From an uncultured Clostridia bacterium (GTDB lineage Bacteria > Bacillota > Clostridia > TANB77 > CAG-508): a DNA stretch of 64,000 nt. Positions 28,099 to 36,757 of this stretch are shown piece by piece. The stretch's first letter is position 1; every line of letters starts with the position of its first letter. Made by a program: the position numbers and the translations under genes. The notes under the pieces were generated by a model. That model saw only the letters and a list, made by a program, of their open reading frames with translations. It searched no databases and was not told the DNA's origin. The stretch is from positions 45,411 to 109,410 of the forward strand of contig CAOKHH010000004.1 of the NCBI GenBank assembly GCA_948468225.1, given 5' to 3'.

Positions 28099-29517
28099 AT
28101 GTTTAACAAATTAAAAGAAGAATGTGGTATCTTTGGTATTTACTCTATGGAAAATGAAGAAGAACTTGTGAGTCCTACTTGCATTGGTCTAACTGCTTTA
28201 CAGCACAGAGGAGAAGAAAGCTGTGGTATTGCAATAAATAATGGAGGAGTTATAACATATCATAAGGATCTTGGACTAGTTTCTGATGTTTTTAAACAAC
28301 ATATAGTTGAATCAATGCCAAAAGGGAAAATGTCTATAGGTCATGTTAGATACTCAACAACAGGATCTCCAAAAAAAGAAAATGCTCAACCTATAGTTAC
28401 AAGATATGCAAAAGGAAACTTAGGAATTGTACATAATGGAAACCTTATAAATGCAATAGAATTAAAAGACGAATTACAGCAATCTGGTGCATTATTTAGT
28501 TCTACTAGTGATACAGAAGTTATTTCCTATGTTATAGCAAGAGAAAGATTAAAAGCAAAATCTATTGAAGAAGCCGTTGTAAATGCATTAAAATTTATAA
28601 GAGGTGCATATTCATTGCTTATAATGTCTTCTCAAAAACTTATTGCAGTTAGGGATCCTCAAGGATTTAAACCTCTTTGTATGGGTAAACTGGGAAATGA
28701 TATAATATTTGCATCAGAAAGTTGCGCTTTAGATGCAATTGGCGCAGATTTTGTTAGAGATATTGAACCTGGAGAAATCGTTACTGTTACAAATAATGAA
28801 GTAACCTCTAGTTTTTATAATAAAGATGATAAAAAGGGGCTTTGTATTTTTGAATATATATATTTTGCAAGGCCAGATTCTACAATAGATGGATTAAATG
28901 TTCACAAATTTAGAGAAAATGTTGGTAGAGCTTTGGCAAAGCAAGCACCAGTTGATGCGGATCTTGTAGCAGGTGTTCCAGACTCTGGAATTGATGCTGC
29001 ACTAGGGTATTCAAAAGAGTCAAAAATACATTATGATGTTGTTTTTATAAAAAACAAATATATAGGTAGAACCTTTATACTTTCTACTCAAAAACAAAGG
29101 GCAAATAAAGTTGCTTTAAAACTAAATCCAATAAAGGAAACTGTAAGTGGTAAAAAAATAGTTTTAGTAGACGATTCAATTGTTCGTGGAACTACAATTA
29201 CTAGAATAATAAAAATATTAAAAAGAGCTGGTGCAAAAGAAGTACATTTAAGAATTGCCTCTCCTGCTTTTGTAGATGTTTGTTATTTTGGTACAGATGT
29301 AGATAATAAAGAAAACTTAATTGCTAACGGAAAAACTGTAGAGGAAATTAGAAAAGAAATCGGTGCGGACTCCCTAGAATATTTAAGTATGGACAATATG
29401 TTTGAAATTGCCAAAGATTCTAATATAAATAGCTTCTGCACAGGTTGTTTTACAGGAAAATATCCTGTAGAAGTACCAGATGTTATTCAAAAAGATAGAT
29501 TCGAAAAAATATTTTAA
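28099..29517 (+). CDS. purF: Amidophosphoribosyltransferase
   Basis: Makes phosphoribosylamine from PRPP and glutamine, the first step of purine synthesis. 472 residues; ATG after AAGGAG. The N-terminal nucleophile domain has a short propeptide before the cysteine in KEECGIFGIYS (Cys about residue 10). The glutaminase region has HRGEES and GHVRYSTTG. The PRPP loop is VLVDDSIVRGTT (about 355-366). Cysteines consistent with the 4Fe-4S type of Bacillus PurF are seen in LCIFEYIYFARPDS and near the end in SFCTGCFTGKYP. Complete, without in-frame CGG. A bidirectional terminator follows. Confidence 0.97.
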   Translation: MFNKLKEECGIFGIYSMENEEELVSPTCIGLTALQHRGEESCGIAINNGGVITYHKDLGLVSDVFKQHIVESMPKGKMSIGHVRYSTTGSPKKENAQPIVTRYAKGNLGIVHNGNLINAIELKDELQQSGALFSSTSDTEVISYVIARERLKAKSIEEAVVNALKFIRGAYSLLIMSSQKLIAVRDPQGFKPLCMGKLGNDIIFASESCALDAIGADFVRDIEPGEIVTVTNNEVTSSFYNKDDKKGLCIFEYIYFARPDSTIDGLNVHKFRENVGRALAKQAPVDADLVAGVPDSGIDAALGYSKESKIHYDVVFIKNKYIGRTFILSTQKQRANKVALKLNPIKETVSGKKIVLVDDSIVRGTTITRIIKILKRAGAKEVHLRIASPAFVDVCYFGTDVDNKENLIANGKTVEEIRKEIGADSLEYLSMDNMFEIAKDSNINSFCTGCFTGKYPVEVPDVIQKDRFEKIF

Positions 29518-29518
29518 G

Positions 29519-29553
29519 ACAAAAACCCCAACTCTTATTGAGCTGGGGTTTTT
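29519..29553. terminator. Bidirectional terminator between purF and the S1 gene
   Basis: AAAAACCCCAACTC / GAGCTGGGGTTTTT stem with a TTATT loop. Confidence 0.85.
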
Positions 29554-29589
29554 GCTTTGGTTCAAAATTGAATGAACCCTGTGGAGATT

Positions 29590-30399
29590 TTACTTTTTAG
29601 CCGATGAAACGAAATTTGCCTTGAATCCCTTCGGTTTATTGCATTTGATGTAGCACATTGCATACTTGCCAAACAGATTTTGTGCGCCTTTAATATCCAT
29701 AATGCCACTAGTAGCCGGATTATACTCGACAAATGCTCCTCCTGGTAATGACATGAGTACTCGCACTCTCTGAATGGAAGATCTTGGTAGTATTGCTCTT
29801 TCGTATGCCTGTTTTCTTGAAACTTTAAACCTGTTTGTATTTTCATCGAAGTCCAGAAGTTTGACTTCTATCTGTTCTCCGATTTTAAACAAACTGCTTA
29901 AATGATCATAGTGACATACCGAAAATTCGGAAATATGAAGAAGACTTTCTACTCCATTTCCAATATCAACAAACGCTCCATATGATCGAATGCTGTCAAT
30001 TGTTGCGGTTACAACATTTCCTACCCCCTCCAAGGCTCTGTGCGAAAGATAGCTTATTGTGTTTTCCATAACACTTTTTCTATCTAACTCGACAAATCCA
30101 TTGTTGTTCTTTGCTACAACCTTTGCAACCACCTGTCTACCAATATGCGCAGTAATTGTTGGTGGGGTATCTGCCTCCTCAAAATCAGTAGGAAGAGTAG
30201 GGAACTCGAAGTTTTCTTCCCTTATGAATGCTCTTTTTACTCTGTCTGAAATCTCGCAGTAAATTTTCCCCTCATCCCAACAGTAGTCAATTACGGTAAC
30301 AGGTATAATATCGCCTTCTCTGATATCCCTGAGCCTTAATTTCCGCCGTTTGTACAAACTCTCTGGCATTATTGCCATTCCCCTGTTGCTTGTAGTCAT
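29590..30399 (-). CDS. S1-type RNA-binding protein, foreign-looking
   Basis: 269 residues. At least two OB-fold S1-like units: about 95-125 (HIGRQVVAKVVAKNNNGFVELDR) and a clear S1 motif about 130-200 (GNVVTATIDSIRSYGAFVDIG, ESLLHISEFS, IGEQIEVKLLDFDENTNRFKVSRK). It probably binds RNA; the partner is unknown. Codon use is G+C-richer than the neighbours, and two adjacent CGG codons are read as arginine in frame (LYKRRKLR). Like the other islands it is a single gene closed by a terminator, and it sits between purF and trmFO. A TTGAAA-type -35 region is visible upstream at about 30470. Confidence 0.7.
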   Translation of the reverse strand: MTTSNRGMAIMPESLYKRRKLRLRDIREGDIIPVTVIDYCWDEGKIYCEISDRVKRAFIREENFEFPTLPTDFEEADTPPTITAHIGRQVVAKVVAKNNNGFVELDRKSVMENTISYLSHRALEGVGNVVTATIDSIRSYGAFVDIGNGVESLLHISEFSVCHYDHLSSLFKIGEQIEVKLLDFDENTNRFKVSRKQAYERAILPRSSIQRVRVLMSLPGGAFVEYNPATSGIMDIKGAQNLFGKYAMCYIKCNKPKGFKANFVSSAKK

Positions 30400-30481
30400 T
30401 GCTTTTGTACCTCCATAATTTTATTAGCAGATTTTCTGCATGTAATAATGTTAACATAATTTTGAAAAATTTTCAAGTTAT

Positions 30482-31775
30482 TTATATATTTTCCATTGCC
30501 CTTTTTGCTAGTGCTTCATATCTTTCTCTTTTATCTCTTATTTTTGTTTCTAATTCTGGCAATATTCCAAAATTTGCATTCATTGGCTGAAAATGAGTAT
30601 TTTCGTTTGATATATATTTTGATAATGCTCCTATCATTGTTTTGTTAGAAAAAGTTATTTTTTTATCTGTTCCATTAAACTTTTCTACTGCATTTATTCC
30701 TGAAACTAATCCGTGACGCAATTGATTCTACATACCCCTCTACACCTGTTATTTGCCCTGCAAAAAATATATTATTATTTTCCTTCATATTAAATGTTTC
30801 GTCTAATAACTCTGGTGAATTTATAAATGTATTTCTATGCATTACTCCATATTTTACAAATTCTGCGTTTTCAAGTCCTGGAATAAGTGAAAATACTCTT
30901 TTTTGTTCTCCAAATTTTAAATTAGTTTGAAAACCTACCATATTAAATAAAGTGCCTTCTGCATTATCTTGTCTTAACTGAACGATTGCATAAGGTCTTT
31001 TTCCTGTTCTTGGATCATCAAATCCCACTGGCTTTAAAGGTCCATATCTTAATGTATCTATACCTCTTTTTGCCATTACTTCTACTGGCATACATCCCTC
31101 AAAAATTTCTCTTTTTTCAAATTCATGTAGTGTAGCTACTTCTGCATTTATTAGTTCGTTATAAAAAAGTTCATATTCTTCTTTGTTCATTGGTAAATTT
31201 ATATATGCGCTCTCACCTTTACCATATCTATCTCCTAAAAACGCTATATTCATATCTATGCTTGATTTTTCTATTATTGGAGCTGCTGCATCAAAGAAGT
31301 GCAAATTTTCGGCCTTCGTTAATTCTTTTATTTTCTCTGATAGATTATCTGAAGTTAATGGACCTGTTGCTATTATTACAATATTTTCTTCTAAATCTTC
31401 TTGATTTATATATTCTTCTCTTATTATTTCTATATTAGGATTACTTTCAATTTCTTTTGTTATTAACTTAGAAAATTCTTCTCTATCTACTGCTAATGCT
31501 TGTCCCGCTGGAACTGCTACCTTATCTGCACATTTTATTAGTAATGAATCTAATTTTCTTAATTCTTCTTTTAATAATCCACAAGCATTTGTTATTAGAT
31601 TTGATTTAAAAGAATTACTGCACACTATTTCTGCTAGATTTTCATTTGTATGTGCAGGAGAAAATTTTACAGGTTTCATTTCATATAATTTTACTTTTAT
31701 TCCATTTTTAGCTATTTGGTAGGCAGCTTCGCATCCTGCAAGCCCTCCTCCAATGACTGTTATATAATTATTCAT
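30482..31775 (-). CDS. trmFO: tRNA (uracil-54-C5)-methyltransferase, folate/FAD type (CGG +1 recoded)
   Basis: Makes ribothymidine at position 54 of tRNA using methylene-THF and FADH2. About 431 residues, normal for TrmFO. The N-terminal FAD dinucleotide fold is [21 protein letters not shown]. Family motifs [18 protein letters not shown] and VQLRQDN follow. The plain frame derails after [15 protein letters not shown] into RISFRN. The codon there is CGG (30711-30713). Skipping C gives [19 protein letters not shown], the conserved TrmFO segment, and another 77 codons to the stop at 30482. Upstream lie three GC palindrome repeats. Confidence 0.94.
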
Positions 31776-31794
31776 ATATTAGTCCTTTCTCTAC

Positions 31795-31967
31795 GGGCAG
31801 ACACAGGGCCTGCCCCTACATATAATTATTCACTATTTATTAACGGGTCGCCTAAGGCCACCGACCCATACATTTTATTTAATTTGCATCGATTTGTCAA
31901 TTATTTTTTGTATATTATCTAGGCTTCGTAAAACGGGTCACCTAAGTCCACCAACCCTCCTACAGAT
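31795..31967 (-). repeat. Three palindromic repeats upstream of trmFO
   Basis: 31795-31819 (CGGGCAGACACAGGGCCTGC then CCCTAC), 31843-31872 (GGGTCGCCTAAGGCCACCGA then CCCATAC) and 31932-31967 (GGGTCACCTAAGTCCACCAA then CCCTCCTAC). The last two form a degenerate GGGTYRCC subfamily. The rest of 31776-31969 holds nothing else recognisable. Confidence 0.65.
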
Positions 31968-31969
31968 AA

Positions 31970-32043
31970 TTGACATAATATGTAATTTGTTATATAATAT
32001 ATTTGTCTTTATTTATAAAGCGTTACCCAATTACTTTGGGTAA
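31970..32043 (+). promoter_or_regulatory. Promoter and inverted repeat before the 32127 gene
   Basis: TTGACA (31970-31975), 17 bases, TATAAT (31993-31998). Downstream in the leader is TTACCC-N9-GGGTAA (32023-32043), either an operator or a small hairpin. The start codon at 32127 follows AGGAGG. Confidence 0.7.
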
Positions 32044-32126
32044 TTAACTCCTTTGCCTTAAGTACGCCAAATGCTTAAGTTTACATATATATTCCTTTCA
32101 GCCTTTGTTTTTTTAGGAGGTTTACT

Positions 32127-32432
32127 ATGATAAAAACCGTAAATCGTAAGGACATTGAAGCTTTTGTTTATTTTGTCCTCCAAGATATACTTCCGGATTA
32201 TGAAACATCAGCCGAGGCAGATTCTTTTTGTGTGACATGCTATTTTCCTGATCTGAAGATTGGTGACCCTGATTTTCAGTCTGAATATGAGGAAATGAAG
32301 TCTCGCTATGAAGAATTCCTTGATACTCTCATTAATACTGATTATTTTTCGTATTCATATACTCGAGATAATCCAAAAGGTACATCGTTCGCGGTAAAAC
32401 TGATATACAGTGAAAACATCCAGGTAGATTAA
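32127..32432 (+). CDS. Small acidic protein of unknown function, foreign-looking
   Basis: 101 residues, acidic, soluble. ATG after TTAGGAGG. Features are a Glu/Asp-rich centre (DPDFQSEYEEMKSRYEEFLD) and DYFSYSYTRDNPKGTSFAVK near the end. No family recognised and no membrane segment. Codon use (CTGAAG, GACC, CGC) is unlike the AT-rich neighbours. It has a near-consensus promoter of its own and a hairpin terminator, the same single-gene layout as the other islands. Confidence 0.6.
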   Translation: MIKTVNRKDIEAFVYFVLQDILPDYETSAEADSFCVTCYFPDLKIGDPDFQSEYEEMKSRYEEFLDTLINTDYFSYSYTRDNPKGTSFAVKLIYSENIQVD

Positions 32433-32439
32433 GACTTTT

Positions 32440-32483
32440 AAACGGTATAGGCAATTTGGCAGTCTATACCGTTTGTTTTTTTG
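32440..32483 (+). terminator. Terminator after the 32127 gene
   Basis: AAACGGTATAG / CTATACCGTTT stem followed by a long T run. Confidence 0.85.
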
Positions 32484-32504
32484 TAATTATTTGTCAAAAA
32501 GTAA

Positions 32505-32533
32505 TTGACATTTTTTGTAAGATATATTATAGT
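32505..32533 (+). promoter_or_regulatory. Promoter of the small hydrophobic peptide gene
   Basis: TTGACA (32505-32510), 17 bases, TATAGT (32528-32533). Confidence 0.75.
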
Positions 32534-32577
32534 TTATTCATCCTTTTTCTTAAAGGGGAAAGGAGGATAGTATTCAT

Positions 32578-32646
32578 ATGGAAAATTTACTAGATTTGCT
32601 AATGCTTATAATAATTTACTACATAGTGAAAAATTTAAGCAAATAG
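32578..32646 (+). CDS. 22-residue hydrophobic peptide, possible type I toxin-like gene
   Basis: The peptide is MENLLDLLMLIIIYYIVKNLSK in two overlapping parts: MENLLDLLMLI, then IIYYIVKNLSK. It has an acidic N-terminus, a single membrane helix and a basic C-terminus. It has its own strong promoter, an unusually strong ribosome site (AAAGGAGGA, 9 bases before the ATG) and a terminator, so the unit appears real despite its size. Size and pattern resemble Fst/Ldr-type membrane toxins. I could not see an antisense RNA with its own obvious promoter, so that class is only a suggestion. An alternative is a small regulatory RNA with an incidental frame. Confidence 0.5.
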   Translation: MENLLDLLMLIIIYYIVKNLSK

Positions 32647-32649
32647 CAG

Positions 32650-32685
32650 AAAAAAGACTAGGATTAGTGCTCCTAGTCTTTTTTA
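32650..32685 (+). terminator. Terminator of the small peptide unit
   Basis: GACTAGGA / TCCTAGTC stem flanked by AAAAA and TTTTTT. Confidence 0.85.
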
Positions 32686-32783
32686 GTATCATATGAAAAA
32701 TCTACTTTGCAATTGCTACATTTATATTAACATGTTTTTTTCTAATTGTCAATTATTTTTTGTAGATTAAGATATTGCTTCGA

Positions 32784-32813
32784 AGATGGGTCGTCGGGGA
32801 CGCCGACCCCTAC
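32784..32813 (-). repeat. GTAGGGGTC palindrome at the 3' end of topA
   Basis: Plus strand GATGGGTCGTCGGGGACGCC then GACCCCTAC, directly after the topA stop codon. Confidence 0.65.
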
Positions 32814-32816
32814 AAT

Positions 32817-34868
32817 CTATTTTTTCTTCTTCGTTGTTTTCCTCCTAGTTGGTCTTCTCTTTATTGTTTTACTTTCTTCTTCATTATATGGCTCACCAGG
32901 CTTTGGTTTATTCCAAGAAATATAATCACAACTTTTGGGATTGTTTTCGCATATATAGTAATTTCTCTTACTCTTTGCTTTTCTTATTTGTACTGTTCCT
33001 CCACATTTTGGGCAAGGTACATCTATTGTTTGAACTATTGGTTTTGCATTTTTACATTCTGGGTACCCAGGGCAAGCTAAGAATTTTCCGAATCTACCAT
33101 ATTTTACAACCATCATTCTGCCACATTTTTCACATGGTATGTCTGTTACTTCTTCCTCTAATTTAACATGTTCTAACTCTTTTTCTACCTTTTCTACTGT
33201 TTTTGCAAATGGCCCATAAAATTCTTTTATAACATCTTTCCACTTTTCTTTTCCATCTGCAATTTCATCAAACTCTTCTTCCATTTTAGCAGTAAATTCA
33301 ACATTAACTACATCTTTAAAGTTTTCTGTTAAAAGTTTGTTTACTACTTTTCCTAAGTCCGTTGGATGTAATTGTTTTTGTTGTTTTTCTATATATCTTC
33401 TCTCTAATATTGTTGTTATTGTTGGAGAATACGTACTAGGACGTCCTATTCCTTTTTCTTCTAATGCTTTTACAAGACTGGCCTCTGTATATCTTGGTGG
33501 AGGTTCTGTAAAACTCTGTTTTGTATCTATTTTTTCTTTTTTTACAATTTCTCCTACTTCTAATTCTGGAATCTTCGTAAATTCATCTTTGCTTTCATTA
33601 TCTAATGATTCTACATATAATTTCATAAATCCATCAAATTTTAATGTTTGACCATTTGCTTTAAAATTGTAATTGTTTGCTTCTATATCTACACTGACAG
33701 TATCATAAATTGCTGTTGCCATCTGACTTGCAATAAATCTATTATATATTAGTTTATATAGTTTATATTGATCATTTGTTAGCGAATCTTTTATTTTATC
33801 TGGTTCTAAATCAATATACGTTGGTCTTATTGCCTCATGTGCATCTTGTGAATCTGCTTTTGTTTTATAGTATCTATTTTCATAGTAATTGCTTCCATAA
33901 GTAGTTTCTATATGTTTTTTTGCATATCCTCTAGCTTCTTCAGATATTCTTGTTGAATCTGTTCTCATGTATGTAATCAATCCTACTGTACCTTTTTCTG
34001 GAACATTTACACCTTCATATAATCCTTGTGCAAATGACATAGTCTTTTTTAGAGAAAATCCTAATTTTCTTGATGCTTCTTGTTGCATTGTACTTGTTGT
34101 AAATGGGGGAGCAGGATTTCTCTTTTTCTCACTCTTCTTTATATTTTTTACAGAATATTGCGCAATTTCAATTTGTGATAATACTTTTTTTACTTCTTCT
34201 TCAGAGTGTAATTCTAATTTTTTTCCATCTTTTCCATAAAACTTAGCTTCAAATTTTTTGTTTGTTTTATTGTCTGCTAATATTGCATATATATTCCAGT
34301 ATTCTTCTGGTATAAAGTTTTCTATTTCTTCTTCTCTATCTACTATTAACTTTACAGCTACGGATTGAACTCTACCTGCAGATAATCCTCTTCTTACTTT
34401 TTTCCATAATACTGGACTCATTTTATATCCAACTATTCTGTCTAAAACTCTTCTTGCTTGTTGCGCATCTGTTAAATTCATATCTATTGTTCTTGGATTT
34501 TTTACTGCATTTTGCACTGCTTCTTTTGTTATTTCATTAAATGTAATTCTGCAAATTTCTTTCTCATCTATTCCAAGAATATGAGCTAAATGCCATGCTA
34601 TTGCTTCTCCTTCACGATCAGGGTCAGTTGCAAGATATACTTTTTTTGCATCTGCTGCTGCTTTTTTTAAAGATTTTATTAAATCTCCCTTTCCTCTTAT
34701 ATTTATATATTCTGGCTCAAAATTTCTTTCAACATCTACACCTAATTTTGACTTGGGTAAATCTCTAATATGTCCCATAGATGCTACTACTTTAGTTTTT
34801 CCACCTAGAAATTTCTTTATTGTATTTGCCTTTGCAGGTGATTCAACTATAATTAAATTGTCTGCCAT
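32817..34868 (-). CDS. topA: DNA topoisomerase I
   Basis: Relaxes negative supercoils. 683 residues. The TOPRIM domain starts LIIVESPAKANTIKKFL and has DPDREGEAIAWHL. The catalytic region is GLITYMRTDSTRIS (active Tyr about residue 304). The C-terminus has two zinc ribbons, CEKCGRMMVVKYGRFGKFLACPGYP (four cysteines spread over the segment) and CPKCGG...CENNPKSCDY, then a basic tail rich in Arg/Lys. Complete with no CGG codon. ATG follows AGGAG. Two repeat palindromes lie upstream. Confidence 0.96.
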   Translation of the reverse strand: MADNLIIVESPAKANTIKKFLGGKTKVVASMGHIRDLPKSKLGVDVERNFEPEYINIRGKGDLIKSLKKAAADAKKVYLATDPDREGEAIAWHLAHILGIDEKEICRITFNEITKEAVQNAVKNPRTIDMNLTDAQQARRVLDRIVGYKMSPVLWKKVRRGLSAGRVQSVAVKLIVDREEEIENFIPEEYWNIYAILADNKTNKKFEAKFYGKDGKKLELHSEEEVKKVLSQIEIAQYSVKNIKKSEKKRNPAPPFTTSTMQQEASRKLGFSLKKTMSFAQGLYEGVNVPEKGTVGLITYMRTDSTRISEEARGYAKKHIETTYGSNYYENRYYKTKADSQDAHEAIRPTYIDLEPDKIKDSLTNDQYKLYKLIYNRFIASQMATAIYDTVSVDIEANNYNFKANGQTLKFDGFMKLYVESLDNESKDEFTKIPELEVGEIVKKEKIDTKQSFTEPPPRYTEASLVKALEEKGIGRPSTYSPTITTILERRYIEKQQKQLHPTDLGKVVNKLLTENFKDVVNVEFTAKMEEEFDEIADGKEKWKDVIKEFYGPFAKTVEKVEKELEHVKLEEEVTDIPCEKCGRMMVVKYGRFGKFLACPGYPECKNAKPIVQTIDVPCPKCGGTVQIRKAKSKRNYYICENNPKSCDYISWNKPKPGEPYNEEESKTIKRRPTRRKTTKKKK

Positions 34869-34904
34869 ATGTTTTCTCCTTTATTTTTATAAATACGGGC
34901 GATT

Positions 34905-34946
34905 AAAATCACCCCTATGTTCGGGCAGACACAGGGCCTGCCCCTA
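34905..34946 (-). repeat. GTAGGGGC palindromes 5' of topA
   Basis: 34905-34918 is a short form (GGCGATTAAAATCACC then CCTAT). 34923-34946 is a full form (GGGCAGACACAGGGCCTGCC then CCTAC). Both point in the topA sense. Confidence 0.7.
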
Positions 34947-35073
34947 CAAATAATTATTCACTATTCATTATTCACTCGGACTCCGCTTCGTAGATAATCT
35001 ACCGTTGATTATATACCAAATAAACTCCTATGTAAATATATCTGTAAAATAAAATAACAGATTTTTTAATCTG

Positions 35074-35385
35074 CTATTTTCTCGCTAGATCTCCAATTAC
35101 ATCTTCTAAACCTATTGGAGTTACTTTGTTTCTTTTTAATAACATTATAAGTTCTTCCATCTCCTTTTCATTTTGTACTATATTATTTACGCTATTTGTT
35201 TCTTCAATAAATTGTTTGTCTTTATATTGTTTTTTTACAATTTCTATTCCGTATTCTATATTATTTTCTTGCAATACGTTTTTTGTTCCATAATATTCTA
35301 ATTTTATAAGGCCCTTTTTATTAGTTTCAATTAGTTCGCTGTTATTAAATCTAGCCTCTCCATAATATACCTTGAAACTTTCCAC
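35074..35385 (-). CDS. Small protein, DUF6514-like
   Basis: 103 residues, starting with GTG at 35385 behind GGGGGAAA. It has YYGTKNVLQENNIEYGIEIVK in the first half and a C-terminal RNKVTPIGLEDVIGDL. This pattern (a tyrosine-glycine-isoleucine-glutamate strand, then threonine-proline before an acidic helix) matches my memory of the clostridial DUF6514 family of unknown function. A hairpin overlapping the stop (35049-35079) may terminate it. Role unknown. Confidence 0.6.
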   Translation of the reverse strand: MESFKVYYGEARFNNSELIETNKKGLIKLEYYGTKNVLQENNIEYGIEIVKKQYKDKQFIEETNSVNNIVQNEKEMEELIMLLKRNKVTPIGLEDVIGDLARK

Positions 35386-35510
35386 TTTTTCCCCCCTTAT
35401 TCTTTTCCTATGTCGAACTTACCTAATATACTTTACAATCAGTGTATTGTCAAGAACTTTAAGTCGCAATATTTCATATATTATTACTATTTTCTACATT
35501 ATTCGATTAA

Positions 35511-35546
35511 AAAAGATAGTATTGTTTAATATACTATCTTTTTTCC
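35511..35546 (-). terminator. Terminator at the end of the dcw cluster
   Basis: AAAAAAGATAGTAT / ATACTATCTTTTTT stem just after the murG stop (35582) on the minus strand. Confidence 0.8.
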
Positions 35547-35581
35547 AAATTTTGTAATTAACTTTTAAAATTGCAGTAATA

Positions 35582-36694
35582 CTACTGTAATATTTTTTCT
35601 ATTTCTTCATATATTTTTTCTTCTACGTTTTGTGTTGCTATTTTCTCAGCATTTTTTCCCATTTTTAATTGCTCATTTTTGTTTGAAATTATATTATTTA
35701 TTTCATTTTCTAAAATTTGTGCATTCAAATCCTTATCTAATATAATTTTTGCAGCACCTGCATTTACTAATACTCTTGCATTGTATTCTTGATGATTTTC
35801 TGTTGCAAGTGGAAAAGGCACAAGTATTGATGGTTTTCCTACCTTGGCAATTTCCGTTACTGTCATTGCCCCGCTTCTCGCAACAACTACATCTACTGTA
35901 TTTAAAATTTCTTCCATATTGTATATGTATGGAACGATTTTTACATTTTCAATGTTTTCTATGTTTATATCATTTTTTGCTAATTCTTCTTTTATTGTTT
36001 CATACTGTTTTTGTCCTACTGACCACATTATTTGATAATTTATTTTTTTATTTCTTATTATATCTATTAAAGCGGTATTTATAGACTTTGCTCCTTGACT
36101 TCCTCCAAATACCAATATAAGTGGTAAATTATCTATAAATCCTAATTTTTGTTTTATTTTATTTTTTTCTTCATCAGATAAATTAAGTTTATTTACTTTT
36201 GTTGGTGTTCCTGTTAATACTATTTTGTTAGCCTTTGGTATCCTCTTTTTTGCATCTTCAAATCCAACCAAAACAGTATTTACCTTTTTCGAAAACATTT
36301 TTACTGCAATTCCTGGAAAAGCATTACTTTCATGTAGCATTGTTGGAATTTTTTTACTCTGTGCAGAAAACATTACTGGTCCACAAATATACCCGCCTGT
36401 ACCAATTACAATATCTGGTTTAAATTCTTTCATTACTTTTTTTACTTTGCCTACCGATTTAAATGTTTTGACAGCATTTTTTATATTATCAATTGTTATC
36501 TTTCTGCTTATTCCATGTGCATCTATTGTTACTAATTTATAACCAGCTCTTGGAACTAAGTCATTCTCTAGTCCTCTAGGTGTACCAATAAATATGATTT
36601 CTGAATTAGGTTGCTTTTCTTTTATTTTATTTGCAATTGCTATTCCTGGATTTATATGTCCACCTGTTCCTGCTGCTGCAATTATTACTTTCAT
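35582..36694 (-). CDS. murG: UDP-GlcNAc:undecaprenyl-PP-MurNAc-pentapeptide GlcNAc transferase
   Basis: Converts lipid I to lipid II at the inner face of the membrane. 370 residues, GT28 family. The N-domain glycine-rich loop is AAAGTGGHINPGIAIA (about 5-20). GTGGYICGPV, ESNAFPG, FGGSQGAKSIN and the UDP-GlcNAc site ARSGAMTVTEIAKVGKPSILVPFP (by parts) are present with the closing ENHQEYNA. No CGG in frame. It is the last gene of the dcw cluster, with a terminator after it and a GC palindrome before its start. Confidence 0.96.
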   Translation of the reverse strand: MKVIIAAAGTGGHINPGIAIANKIKEKQPNSEIIFIGTPRGLENDLVPRAGYKLVTIDAHGISRKITIDNIKNAVKTFKSVGKVKKVMKEFKPDIVIGTGGYICGPVMFSAQSKKIPTMLHESNAFPGIAVKMFSKKVNTVLVGFEDAKKRIPKANKIVLTGTPTKVNKLNLSDEEKNKIKQKLGFIDNLPLILVFGGSQGAKSINTALIDIIRNKKINYQIMWSVGQKQYETIKEELAKNDINIENIENVKIVPYIYNMEEILNTVDVVVARSGAMTVTEIAKVGKPSILVPFPLATENHQEYNARVLVNAGAAKIILDKDLNAQILENEINNIISNKNEQLKMGKNAEKIATQNVEEKIYEEIEKILQ

Positions 36695-36718
36695 ATGTCT
36701 CTTTCCTTTCTATTTTTC

Positions 36719-36742
36719 GGGCGGACACAAGGTCCGCCCCTA
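36719..36742 (-). repeat. GTAGGGGC palindrome between ftsW and murG
   Basis: GGGCGGACACAAGGTCCGCC then CCTAC, in the murG sense, 24 bases before the murG start. Confidence 0.78.
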
Positions 36743-36757
36743 CAATAAATTTATATA

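Noticed and set aside
35049..35079. Hairpin overlapping the end of the DUF6514-like gene as a separate RNA
   Set aside because: Short simple stem next to a stop codon; a terminator is enough to explain it.
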